A DNA stretch of 64,000 bases from Caulobacter sp048541825. GTDB taxonomy: Bacteria; Pseudomonadota; Alphaproteobacteria; Caulobacterales; Caulobacteraceae. The number at the start of each line of letters is the position of its first letter. Positions within the stretch are counted from its first letter, which is position 1. Of the stretch, positions 17,253 through 24,581 are shown in pieces. Location: NCBI RefSeq assembly GCF_048541825.1, contig NZ_CP183332.1, positions 2,232,001 to 2,296,000 on the forward strand, read 5' to 3'. Below the pieces are notes generated by a model. That model made no database searches, was not told the origin of the DNA, and was given only the letters and a program-made list of their open reading frames with translations. The translations under genes and the position numbers were made by a program.

Positions 17253-18158
17253 TCAGGCATGGGCGCGACGGACCAGCCCGTCGAGCAATTCGGTGAGGAC
17301 TTCGGGGCAATCTTCCTGCAGGAAGTGGCCACCGGAGACGATGACGTGAGGTTGGCCAGCGGCGCCGGGCACCCCGGCCTGGAAGATGGCTTCTCCGCCC
17401 CTGGTCACGGCGTCGCCATCGCTGAAGGCGGTCAGGAACGGCTTGTCGAAGGCTTCGAGCACCTCCCAAGCAACCTTGTTCTGGGCGACGGAGCCATGCT
17501 CGGGCGTCACCGGCACCAGCGTCGGAAACTGGCGGGTGCCTTCCTTGAAGGTCTCGTCCGGGAAGGGCGCGTCATAGGCGGCGATCTCCTCGGCGGAAAG
17601 TTCACGACCCGTGCCCATGTTGACGATCAGGCCGATCGGCATGACCGGCGTGTTCTGGCTGAACTCCAGCCAGGCCTTGAAGCCGTCGCTCATGCCCGTG
17701 CCGACCGGCAGGCCGGTATTGCCCGCGCACACGGCGGCGAAGCGCTCCGGAAACGCCGCAACCAGACGCAGGCCGATCAGGCCGCCCCAGTCCTGGCAGA
17801 ACAGGGTGGCGTCCTTCAGGTCGATCTGCGTGAGCCAGGCGCTCATCCAGGCGACGTGGCGCTCGAAGGTATAGTCGGTCCGGGCGGCCGGCTTGTCGGA
17901 ACGCCCGAAGCCGATCAGGTCGGGGGCCACCACGCGATAGCCGCGCGCTGTCAGGCCGGCGATCATCTTGCGGTACAGATAGGCCCAGGAGGGCTCGCCA
18001 TGCATCAGCAGCACAACCGGCCCGTCGCGCGGGCCCTCGTCTACATAGTGCAGCCGCAGGGCCGTGCCGTCAGCGTCGGTGATCGTCATGTAGTGCGGCG
18101 CAAACGGCCAGTCGGCCAGAGCCTCGAACCGGTCGTCCGGCGTCCTCAGAACCTGCAT
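17253..18158 (-). CDS. Haloalkane dehalogenase (alpha/beta hydrolase)
   Basis: A 301-residue enzyme cleaving carbon-halogen bonds of haloalkanes to alcohol and halide. The nucleophile motif FCQDWGGLIG has Asp123 followed by Trp124, the halide-binding Trp of this family. HGEPSWAYLYRKM is the oxyanion loop (residues 53-65) typical of haloalkane dehalogenases. SGGHFLQED carries the catalytic His near the C-terminus. N-terminal MQVLRTPDDRFEALADWPFAPHY is typical of subfamily I (DhlA/DhmA-like). The start at 18158 has GGAGGAGTGGGA just upstream; the frame continues 63 bp further without a ribosome site. Divergent from the MBL-fold gene across dyad site 4. Cytoplasmic. Confidence 0.92.
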   Translation of the reverse strand: MQVLRTPDDRFEALADWPFAPHYMTITDADGTALRLHYVDEGPRDGPVVLLMHGEPSWAYLYRKMIAGLTARGYRVVAPDLIGFGRSDKPAARTDYTFERHVAWMSAWLTQIDLKDATLFCQDWGGLIGLRLVAAFPERFAAVCAGNTGLPVGTGMSDGFKAWLEFSQNTPVMPIGLIVNMGTGRELSAEEIAAYDAPFPDETFKEGTRQFPTLVPVTPEHGSVAQNKVAWEVLEAFDKPFLTAFSDGDAVTRGGEAIFQAGVPGAAGQPHVIVSGGHFLQEDCPEVLTELLDGLVRRAHA

Positions 18159-18203
18159 TCCCACTCCTCCAGTTGACACGTCGCCTGATCGCGCGACATA
18201 TAT

Positions 18204-18222
18204 TGGCAATATGCGTGTCACT
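18204..18222. promoter_or_regulatory. Conserved 19-bp dyad, site 4 (dehalogenase/MBL divergent promoter)
   Basis: TGGCAATATGCGTGTCACT matches site 1 at 15 of 19 positions. It is in the 107-bp gap between the haloalkane dehalogenase (minus) and the MBL-fold hydrolase (plus). A flanking wider inverted pair, TGACACG (from 18173) and CGTGTCA (to 18220), surrounds it. Confidence 0.65.
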
Positions 18223-18265
18223 ACATCGGGACGGGGTCAAGCCCGTCCGAACGGGAGGATCGACC

Positions 18266-19360
18266 ATGCGAAGCAGGACAGTCGTCGGACTTGCGGTGTT
18301 GGGACTGGTGGTCACGGCCGGACTGGGCGGCTGGATGGCCCGCGGCCAGATCGCGCAAACCATGGTCGAGAAGCTCTATGTGAAGGCCATGGCCCGCGCC
18401 CCCGATGACGGCCTGGCCGACGGCCTGCATGTCGGCCTGTGCGGCGCCGGCGGGCCCCTGCCCGACCCCAAACGCACAGGTCCCTGCACGGCGGTTCTGG
18501 CCGGCAAGCGCCTGTTCATCATCGACGCCGGCTCGGGCGCCAGCCGCAACCTGTCGCTGATGAACCTGCCACCCGCCCGGATCGAGGCGGTGTTCCTGAC
18601 CCACTTCCATTCCGACCACATCGACGGCCTGGGCGAGCTGATGCTGCAGCGCTGGGCCGGCAGCGGCTCGGCCAGCCCCGTACCCGTCCACGGTCCGCTG
18701 GGCGTCGAGCCCATAGTCGGAGGCTTCATGTCGGCCTACCGTATGGACCAGGGCTATCGCACCGGCCACCACGGCGCGGCTGTCGTGCCGCCCTCGGGTT
18801 TCGGCGGCCAGGCCCTGACCTTCACCGCTGCCGCCGACCAGCCCGACGTGGTGCTGATCGACGAACCGGACCTCAAGGTCACCGCCTTCCCCGTCAAGCA
18901 CGACCCTGTCAGCCCTGCCGTCGGCTACGCCTTCACCTACAAGGGCCGCACCGTGGTGATCAGCGGCGACACCGCCCTGTCGCCCCGTGTCGAGGCGGCC
19001 GCGAAGGGCGTCGATCTTCTGGTGCATGAGGCCCTGGCCCCCAATCTGGTCGCCAGCCAACAGCGGGCGGCCAAGGCGGCGGGCCGCGAGCGGCTGGCCA
19101 AGATCTTCAGCGACATCCCCGGCTATCACGCCTCGCCAGAGCAGGTCGCGGGTCTGGCCCAGCGCGACAAGGTGGGCATGCTGCTGTTCACCCACATCAC
19201 CCCGGCCCTGCCGATCGGCGCGCTGGAGGGTCCGTTCCTGAGCGACTCGCGCAAGATCTTCCCGGGCAAGATCAAGATCGGCCGCGACGGCGATTTCGTC
19301 AGCCTGCCGGCGGGCTCCAAGGAGATCGTGGTCAGCGATCGCCTCAAGATGTTCCGCTAG
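18266..19360 (+). CDS. MBL-fold metallo-hydrolase, exported (AtsA / RNase Z-like)
   Basis: A 364-residue metallo-beta-lactamase-fold hydrolase. THFHSDHIDG (His113, His115, Asp117, His118) is the zinc site; VISGDTALSP and LLVHEALAP supply further ligands, and LFTHITP is near the C-terminus. The order is that of the RNase Z/arylsulfatase (AtsA) MBL branch. Unlike RNase Z it has an N-terminal hydrophobic signal or anchor (residues 5-22), so it is periplasmic and unlikely to be a tRNA enzyme. The start at 18266 follows GGGAGGATCG. The GST-like gene begins 10 bp after its stop. A role in ester or sulfate-ester hydrolysis fits the cluster, but the substrate is unknown. Confidence 0.88.
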   Translation: MRSRTVVGLAVLGLVVTAGLGGWMARGQIAQTMVEKLYVKAMARAPDDGLADGLHVGLCGAGGPLPDPKRTGPCTAVLAGKRLFIIDAGSGASRNLSLMNLPPARIEAVFLTHFHSDHIDGLGELMLQRWAGSGSASPVPVHGPLGVEPIVGGFMSAYRMDQGYRTGHHGAAVVPPSGFGGQALTFTAAADQPDVVLIDEPDLKVTAFPVKHDPVSPAVGYAFTYKGRTVVISGDTALSPRVEAAAKGVDLLVHEALAPNLVASQQRAAKAAGRERLAKIFSDIPGYHASPEQVAGLAQRDKVGMLLFTHITPALPIGALEGPFLSDSRKIFPGKIKIGRDGDFVSLPAGSKEIVVSDRLKMFR

Positions 19361-19370
19361 CCGAGGCCCC

Positions 19371-20393
19371 ATGACCGATCCCATCGCCCTCAGCGGCGCG
19401 CCCGGCTCGCCCTACACCCGCAAGATGCTGGCGGTGCTGCGTTATCGCCGCCTGGCCTATCGCTTCCTGCCCAGCTCGGGACAGGCGCTGGACGGCCTGC
19501 CCCGGCCCAAGGTGCAGCTGTTGCCGACCTTCTACCTGCCGGGTCCCGACGGGGCGCTTGAGGCGGTGGTCGACTCCTCGCCGATCATCCGCCGGCTGGA
19601 GGCCGAGCACGCCGGCCGCGCGATCGTTCCGCCCGATCCGGCCCTGGCCTTCGTCGACGCCCTGATCGAGGACTATGCCGATGAGTGGCTGACCAAGGCG
19701 ATGTTCCACTATCGCTGGAGCTATCCAGCTGACATCGCCCGCGCCGCCGCCATCCTGCCCTGCTGGCGCGGGGCCACCATTCCCGACGCCGAACTGGCCC
19801 AGCGCGGCGAGCAGTTCAGCCGACGGCAGATCGACCGCCTGTACGTGGTGGGCTCCAACCCCACCACCGCGCCGGTGATCGAGGCCAGCTATCGCCGCTT
19901 CCTCGAGGCCTTCGAGGCGCATCTGACGGTCCAGCCGTTCCTGCTGGGAGCGCGGCCCGCTGCCGGCGACTTCGCCGTATACGGACAATTGACCCAGCTG
20001 GCGCAGTTCGACCCCACCCCCATGGCCCTGACTCTGGAGATCGCGCCCCGGGTGTTTGCCTGGGTCAGCCAGATGGAAGATCTGTCGGGCCTGGAGCCGG
20101 GCGACGACGACTGGATTAGCCTGGACGCGCCGCCTCCGACGCTGGCGGCCGTTCTCGCCCAGATCGGCCGGGTCTATCCGCCCGTCATGCTGGCCAACGC
20201 CAGGGCGGTGATGACCGGTGCGGCGACGGTGGAGACCACAGTCGACGGCCTGCCCTGGACCCAGCCGCCCTTCCCCTATCAGGCCAAGTGCCTGGGCTGG
20301 CTGCGCGAGGCCCGCGAGGCGCTGGACGCGCCGGACAAGGCCCTGATCGACGACCTGATGGAGGCCACCGGCTGCGCGCCGCTGTTTGCGTGA
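19371..20393 (+). CDS. GST-like protein, extended (340 aa), paralogue of 13024-14178
   Basis: N-terminal thioredoxin-like GST domain (IALSGAPGSPYTRKMLAVLRYRRLAYRF), a helical middle part with FHYRWSYPADIARAA and QPFLLGARPAAGDFAVYGQL, and a long extra C-terminal part of about 100 residues. The same HYRW motif, acidic GD segment and PPPTL segment occur in the GST-like protein at 13024-14178, so they belong to one unusual subfamily. It is in an operon with the MBL-fold hydrolase (10-bp gap) and is followed by the TetR regulator. Probably cytoplasmic. Activity unknown. Confidence 0.85.
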   Translation: MTDPIALSGAPGSPYTRKMLAVLRYRRLAYRFLPSSGQALDGLPRPKVQLLPTFYLPGPDGALEAVVDSSPIIRRLEAEHAGRAIVPPDPALAFVDALIEDYADEWLTKAMFHYRWSYPADIARAAAILPCWRGATIPDAELAQRGEQFSRRQIDRLYVVGSNPTTAPVIEASYRRFLEAFEAHLTVQPFLLGARPAAGDFAVYGQLTQLAQFDPTPMALTLEIAPRVFAWVSQMEDLSGLEPGDDDWISLDAPPPTLAAVLAQIGRVYPPVMLANARAVMTGAATVETTVDGLPWTQPPFPYQAKCLGWLREAREALDAPDKALIDDLMEATGCAPLFA

Positions 20394-20400
20394 ACACTGG

Positions 20401-20450
20401 CGCCAGACGGCGCCGCACCTTAAGGAAATCTGGAGCTGATTTGTCTGGCG
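20401..20450 (+). promoter_or_regulatory. Inverted repeat over the TetR leader
   Basis: CGCCAGAC (20401-20408) and GTCTGGCG (20443-20450) are perfect inverted repeats 34 bp apart; a smaller dyad GGCGCC-AGAC-GGCGCC lies at 20399-20414. The right arm runs into the GGCGGGG ribosome site of the TetR gene. It may be an autoregulatory operator, an mRNA structure, or the terminator of the preceding operon. It does not match the 19-bp cluster dyad. Confidence 0.3.
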
Positions 20451-20457
20451 GGGTTGC

Positions 20458-21066
20458 GTGACGCAAGAAGCAAGCAAGGCGACCGAGAAGCCGGCGCAGC
20501 AGACCGATGGCCGGCGCCGTCGCGGCCAGACCAACCGCGCCAGCATCGTGGACGCCATGCTGGAGATCATCCGCACCGGCGACATGTCGCCCAGCGCCGA
20601 GCAGGTGGCGGCCCGCGCCGATGTGGGTCTGCGCACCGTGTTCCGGCACTTCAAGGATATGGACAGCCTGTACAGCGAGATGTCCGTCGCCATCGAGGAC
20701 GAGCTGCGCGCCGTGGTCCACACCCCGTTCCGCTCAACCGACTGGAAGGACCGCATTCTCGAACTGGTTGACCGCCGCGCCTTCGCCTTCGAGCGGATCG
20801 CGCCGTTCAAGCACGCCTCGGAGGCCTATCGCCACCGCTCGCGCTTCCTCAGCCAGGACAGTGGCAAGCTGGTGATCGTCCTGCGCCAGATCCTGGTGCG
20901 CGAGCTCCGCCCGCCGCTGGCCGATGACCCGCTGAAGGTCGAGACCCTGGACCTGCTGCTCAGCTTCGAGGCCTGGTCCCGGCTGCGCCGCGAGCAGGGC
21001 CTGAGCATCGAGAAGGCGTCAGAGGTGCTGCGCGCCGCCGTCCGCCGCATTCTCGACGAGGCCTGA
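20458..21066 (+). CDS. TetR-family transcriptional regulator
   Basis: A 202-residue regulator starting at GTG 20458 after GGCGGGG. The helix-turn-helix is in residues about 28-70: RASIVDAMLEIIRTGD then PSAEQVAARADVGLRTVFRHFKDMDSLY, the classical TetR pattern (VGLRTVFRHF as recognition helix). The rest is a helical ligand-binding domain with no specific resemblance noted. It is the only regulator inside the sulfatase/dehalogenase cluster, so it is the best candidate to bind the conserved 19-bp dyads, although no dyad lies at its own promoter. The MazG-like gene starts 2 bp after its stop. Confidence 0.9.
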   Translation: MTQEASKATEKPAQQTDGRRRRGQTNRASIVDAMLEIIRTGDMSPSAEQVAARADVGLRTVFRHFKDMDSLYSEMSVAIEDELRAVVHTPFRSTDWKDRILELVDRRAFAFERIAPFKHASEAYRHRSRFLSQDSGKLVIVLRQILVRELRPPLADDPLKVETLDLLLSFEAWSRLRREQGLSIEKASEVLRAAVRRILDEA

Positions 21067-21068
21067 CG

Positions 21069-21428
21069 ATGAGCGATGTCCCCTACCCCACCCTGCGCGC
21101 CGCCAACCTGGCTCGGCAGGCCGAGTGGGACACCGACGGCCAGATCACCCTGTCCTATCGCGGCAACGAACTGGCCGGCGAGGTGGGCGAAGCCTGCAAC
21201 CTGATCAAGAAGCTGGAACGCGAGCGCATGGGCATTGCCGGCTCGCGGGCCAGCGTCGCCGACCTGGCCGAAGAACTGGCCGACGTCATCATCTGCGCCG
21301 ACCTGATCGCCATGCAGTTGGGCATCGACCTGGACCGCGCGGTGGCGGAGAAGTTCAACAAGACGTCGGAGAAGGTTGGGCTGCGGACGCGGTTGGCGGG
21401 GACCTCCAGCGAACCCACATCAATCTAG
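21069..21428 (+). CDS. MazG-like nucleotide pyrophosphohydrolase
   Basis: A 119-residue all-alpha NTP pyrophosphohydrolase of the MazG/dUTPase-like superfamily. Metal-binding motifs are visible: ELAGEVGEACNLIKKLERE (the ExxE pair) and LAEELADVIICADLIA (the ExxD pair). Such enzymes remove abnormal nucleotides. The gene is only 2 bp from the TetR stop, so they are co-transcribed; the functional tie to the cluster is unclear. The ATG is 5 bases after GACG with no strong ribosome site, as expected for coupled translation. Confidence 0.85.
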   Translation: MSDVPYPTLRAANLARQAEWDTDGQITLSYRGNELAGEVGEACNLIKKLERERMGIAGSRASVADLAEELADVIICADLIAMQLGIDLDRAVAEKFNKTSEKVGLRTRLAGTSSEPTSI

Positions 21429-21442
21429 AAAATCAGGCAGGC

Positions 21443-21610
21443 TCAGGATTTCGGAGCCAGATCCGGCCGCGACGCCAGAAACGCCGCCTTCTCCGCAGGG
21501 GTCAGGACCTTGGCGGTCTTGCGGCGCGAGGCCTTTGGCGTAGCGCGCGCATAGACCTCGGCCTGGGTGGCGGGCTTGAGGTCGGACAGGCGCTTGATCG
21601 GCGGTTTCAT
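21443..21610 (-). CDS. Small basic protein, 55 aa, unknown
   Basis: An open frame on the minus strand beginning MKPPIKRLSDLKPATQAEVY and ending RPDLAPKS. It is rich in Lys, Arg, Ala and Pro, with no membrane segment. Codon third positions are mostly G or C, as in the neighbouring genes, and the gap is otherwise empty, which supports a real small gene. A weak GGGAA lies upstream of the ATG. It converges with the MazG-like gene. Function unknown. Confidence 0.5.
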   Translation of the reverse strand: MKPPIKRLSDLKPATQAEVYARATPKASRRKTAKVLTPAEKAAFLASRPDLAPKS

Positions 21611-21998
21611 GGGGTTTCCCAGATCGGTTCGGGCAGGACCATGCCGCCAGAGCGTGACGATCTCATGAGTCGGCGATCGATGCCCCTCTCATGGAGAAGG
21701 CTTGTTAGGCCCGGAGGGCAAGGGAGAAACGAGACTTTTCAGAGCCTTGCCCTGTCAAATCGCTCAGTGGCCGCCAAAGAGAAACCAACGGCTTAAATGC
21801 TGGTTGTCCAACCTGCTGGGCCAGCTATTTCGGATCGATGGGTCGGGGGCCCTCTTTGGTTCGGCGGAGTTAACCTGTAAATTCCACAGGGCTTGGTGGA
21901 CCGCTATTTGACGGGCCTGCCTTTCGACCCAAAGTCGCTGTTGTATGGTGGCATTCCGGCATAGGCGCTGGAAGACGATGCCGGGGGGAGACAGCGAC
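21611..21998. other. 388-bp region with no gene recognised; one hairpin
   Basis: No supported reading frame was found. AGGGCAAGG (21715-21723) and CCTTGCCCT (21745-21753) form a 9-bp stem with a 21-nt loop, without a T run. The rest should include the promoter of the alkylsulfatase gene; GGGGGGAG at 21983-21990 is that gene's ribosome site. The cluster dyad was looked for here and not found. Confidence 0.4.
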
Positions 21999-23852
21999 AT
22001 GGACCTGACACGGAAGACCGCCACCGAGGCGACGCGGGCGGCGCATTCGGCCATGGCGGCGGCTCTGCCCGCCGATGACGGCGGCGACTTCGCGCTGGCA
22101 AAGCGCGGCTTCGTCGGCTCGATCCCCGACGCTGACGTGCCCGGCGCCTGGAGCCAACGTCCCTTCGCCTTTCTGGAGGGCGAGCGGCCCGACACCGTGA
22201 ACCCCAGCCTCTGGCGGCAGGCGCGGCTCAACGCCCATCATGGCCTGTTCGAGGTGACGCCCGGCGTCTACCAGGTGCGCGGCTTCGACATCTCCAACAT
22301 CACCTTCATCGAGGGCGAGACCGGCTGGATTGTCATCGATCCGCTGACCTCGGCCCAGCCGGCGGCAGCGGCGCTGAAGCTGCTGCGCGACGAGAAGGGC
22401 GACCGGCCGGTCAGCGCGGTGATCTACACCCACAGCCACGTGGACCACTACGGCGGCATCCTGGGTGTCGCCTCGCCGGAGGAGATCGCCGCGGGCCTGC
22501 GGATCATCGCCCCCGAGGGCTTTCTGCAGGCGGCCGTCGCCGAGAACGTCCTGGCCGGCAATGTGATGAGCCGCCGGGCGACGTACATGTACGGCGGCCT
22601 GCTGCCCAAGGATCCGCAGGGCCATGTGGACTCCGGGCTCGGAAAGGGCACGTCCACTGGCCGTGTCGCCCTGGTGGCGCCCACCGAGTCCATCACCCAC
22701 ACCGGCCAGACCCTGACGGTCGACGGGATCGAGATCCGCTTCCAGGTGACCCCGGACACCGAGGCGCCGGCCGAGATGAACTTCTTCTTCCCGAAGTTCG
22801 GCGCGCTGTGCATGGCGGAGAACTGTACCTGCCACCTGCACAATCTGTACACGCCGCGCGGGGCCCAGGTGCGGGATGCAAAGGCCTGGAGTTTCTACAT
22901 CGACGAGGCGCTGGCGTTGTTCGGCGCCGATACGAGGGTGATGTTCGCGAGCCACCACTGGCCGCGGTGGGACGCCGGTCCGGTCCGCCGATTCCTGACC
23001 CAGCAGCGCGACCTCTACAAGTACATCCACGACCAGACGCTGCGGATGGCCAACCACGGGCTCAACGCCACCGAGATCGCCGAGGTTCTGCGGCTGCCGC
23101 CGACCCTGGAAGCCGAGTGGCACACGCGCAGTTACTATGGAACACTCAGCCACAACGCCAAGGCGGTCTACCAGCGCTACCTCGGCTGGTTCGACGGCAA
23201 CCCGGCCAACCTGCACAAGCATCCGCCCGAGGCTGCGGGCCGGCGCTATGTCGCGGCGATGGGCGGGGCCGAGCGGCTGCTGGCGCAGGCGCGCGAGGCG
23301 TTCGCGGCGGGCGACTACCGCTGGGTCGCCGAACTGGTCGGCCATCTTGTGTTCGCCGATCCGGCCAACCTGGAAGCCCGGGCCCTGCAGGCCGACGCCT
23401 TCGAGCAGATGGGCTTTCAGGCGGAGTCCGGGCCGTGGCGGGACTTCTACCTGACCGGCGCCCAGGAGCTGCGAAATCCCAGGCCGCCCAGCGCCACGCC
23501 CCGCCAGGCCTCGGCCGGCCAGCTGCGGACCATGCCCACCGACAATGTACTGGATTCCCTTTCGGTGCGGCTGAACGGCGAGAAGGCCGGGGCGACGGAG
23601 ATCGCGTTCACGGCGGTCTTCACCGACACCGGCGAGCGCTTCGCGGTCAGCGTCGAGAACGCTGTGCTGCACCATAGGCCTGGCGCGGGCGGGCCGCAGG
23701 TCGAGCTGACCCGGGACCTTCTGGTCGATCTGGTGCACGGCGCCAAGACGCCCGACGAGGTTGCGCTGGAGGGTCCGGGCGCGGGCGCCCTGGTCAACCT
23801 GCTGGCGCTCCTGGATCGCTTCGACCTCTGGTTCGAGATCTCGGCGCCCTAG
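21999..23852 (+). CDS. Metal-dependent alkylsulfatase (SdsA1/BDS1-like MBL fold)
   Basis: A 617-residue alkylsulfatase that hydrolyses primary or secondary alkyl sulfates. The zinc motif THSHVDHYGG (His145, His147, Asp149, His150) is the SdsA1 signature; NFFFPKFGALCMAENCTCHLHNLYTPRG near 265-295 supplies further ligands and is also diagnostic. The later helical part and a C-terminal SCP2-like domain (LDSLSVRLNGEKA onward) complete the usual order. There is no obvious signal peptide: the start at 21999, with GGGGGGAG upstream, gives MDLTRKTATEATR. So it may be cytoplasmic, unlike secreted SdsA1. It stands alone at the cluster's end, in the same organosulfate theme. Confidence 0.93.
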   Translation: MDLTRKTATEATRAAHSAMAAALPADDGGDFALAKRGFVGSIPDADVPGAWSQRPFAFLEGERPDTVNPSLWRQARLNAHHGLFEVTPGVYQVRGFDISNITFIEGETGWIVIDPLTSAQPAAAALKLLRDEKGDRPVSAVIYTHSHVDHYGGILGVASPEEIAAGLRIIAPEGFLQAAVAENVLAGNVMSRRATYMYGGLLPKDPQGHVDSGLGKGTSTGRVALVAPTESITHTGQTLTVDGIEIRFQVTPDTEAPAEMNFFFPKFGALCMAENCTCHLHNLYTPRGAQVRDAKAWSFYIDEALALFGADTRVMFASHHWPRWDAGPVRRFLTQQRDLYKYIHDQTLRMANHGLNATEIAEVLRLPPTLEAEWHTRSYYGTLSHNAKAVYQRYLGWFDGNPANLHKHPPEAAGRRYVAAMGGAERLLAQAREAFAAGDYRWVAELVGHLVFADPANLEARALQADAFEQMGFQAESGPWRDFYLTGAQELRNPRPPSATPRQASAGQLRTMPTDNVLDSLSVRLNGEKAGATEIAFTAVFTDTGERFAVSVENAVLHHRPGAGGPQVELTRDLLVDLVHGAKTPDEVALEGPGAGALVNLLALLDRFDLWFEISAP

Positions 23853-24041
23853 AGCGTTGCGCCGGTGCGGCCACTCACGGTCCAAATCTGCTCGGAAAAT
23901 TGCCGGCAATGCGCTTTAGGCGCAAACCGCCGCTTCTGACTCATCTCGCCCGTTCCGAACGTCTTCTTCCCAGAACCGGATGCCACCGTCCGCTTGTTGG
24001 CCCGAACCCAACGGGGAAAAACGACCCATTACTGACCTAAA
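23853..24041. other. Intergenic stretch, nothing recognised
   Basis: Between the alkylsulfatase stop and the large inverted repeat. No reading frame, RNA or strong hairpin with a T run was seen apart from a short GCGC..GCGC pairing near 23911-23922. Confidence 0.4.
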
Positions 24042-24179
24042 TCCCTCTTCCAGAGGGAGAGGGAGGGGCCCGCCGCGAAGCGGTGGGAGGGTGAGGGGTT
24101 ACGAGGCTTGACGGCGTGCCGGCACTCCGTCGAACGCCGTAACCCCTCACCCCAACCCTCTCCCTATGGGAGAGGGAGC
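24042..24179. repeat. Large interspersed palindromic element
   Basis: GGGTGAGGGGTTACG (24089-24103) and its exact reverse complement (24138-24152) form the long stem. Each side adds a purine/pyrimidine hairpin: CCCTCTTCCAGAGGGAG on the left and CTCTCCCTATGGGAGAG on the right. The 'TCCCTCTCCC...GAGGGTGAGGGG' composition is the common intergenic palindrome of many proteobacteria. No coding sequence is within it. Confidence 0.75.
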
Positions 24180-24361
24180 AACGTCCCCAAACCACCCTTA
24201 GCGCCGCAGGGATGGTCTGGTGATTGGCGTAAACTGACCTCGGGCAAGCGCCGATAAGAGCGCCTCCACCGAAGACCGCCGGCCGCGAAAAACGGGGGTG
24301 CTAAGCCGCCACCGTCAAACCTTGAGCAAGGTACTGTTTTAATTATATAAATATAGAAAAT
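24180..24361. other. Intergenic region downstream of tRNA, nothing recognised
   Basis: No supported gene. The part next to the tRNA 3' end (24335-24361) is strongly AT-rich (TTTTAATTATATAAATATAGAAAATT), in contrast to the rest of the window. No clear terminator hairpin for the minus-strand tRNA was seen. Confidence 0.35.
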
Positions 24362-24437
24362 TGGTAGGCCCGGAGGGACTCGAACCCCCAACCAGACCGT
24401 TATGAGCGGTCGGCTCTAACCATTGAGCTACAGGCCC
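24362..24437 (-). tRNA. tRNA with CAU anticodon (probably Ile2; elongator Met possible)
   Basis: A complete cloverleaf on the minus strand: acceptor GGGCCTG with CGGGCCT (G1-U72 and one U-G pair), D arm GCTC..GAGC, anticodon stem GACCG/CGGTC with loop CTCATAA, T arm GGGGG-TTCGAGT-CCCTC, discriminator A and an encoded CCA. Anticodon CAU reads Met, or Ile AUA when C34 is lysidinylated. The short D loop (AATGGTTA) resembles E. coli ileX more than metT. It is not an initiator because the anticodon stem lacks three G-C pairs. Confidence 0.93.
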
Positions 24438-24581
24438 CCATGAACGGGCGTCACGTTCGGAGGAAGGCGCATTAGCATGGGCACAACGCGGCTTAAAGCT
24501 CCCGTTCAGGTTCGGTCCGTCATCAGGGAACCATACAGGGTCGGTCAAGCTTTCAGGACCACCCGACAGGAGACTTCAGTC

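Noticed and set aside
21940..21970. Cluster dyad in front of the alkylsulfatase (GGTGGCATTCCGGCAT)
   Set aside because: Only GTGGCA agrees; the rest does not fit the consensus and there is no dyad symmetry.
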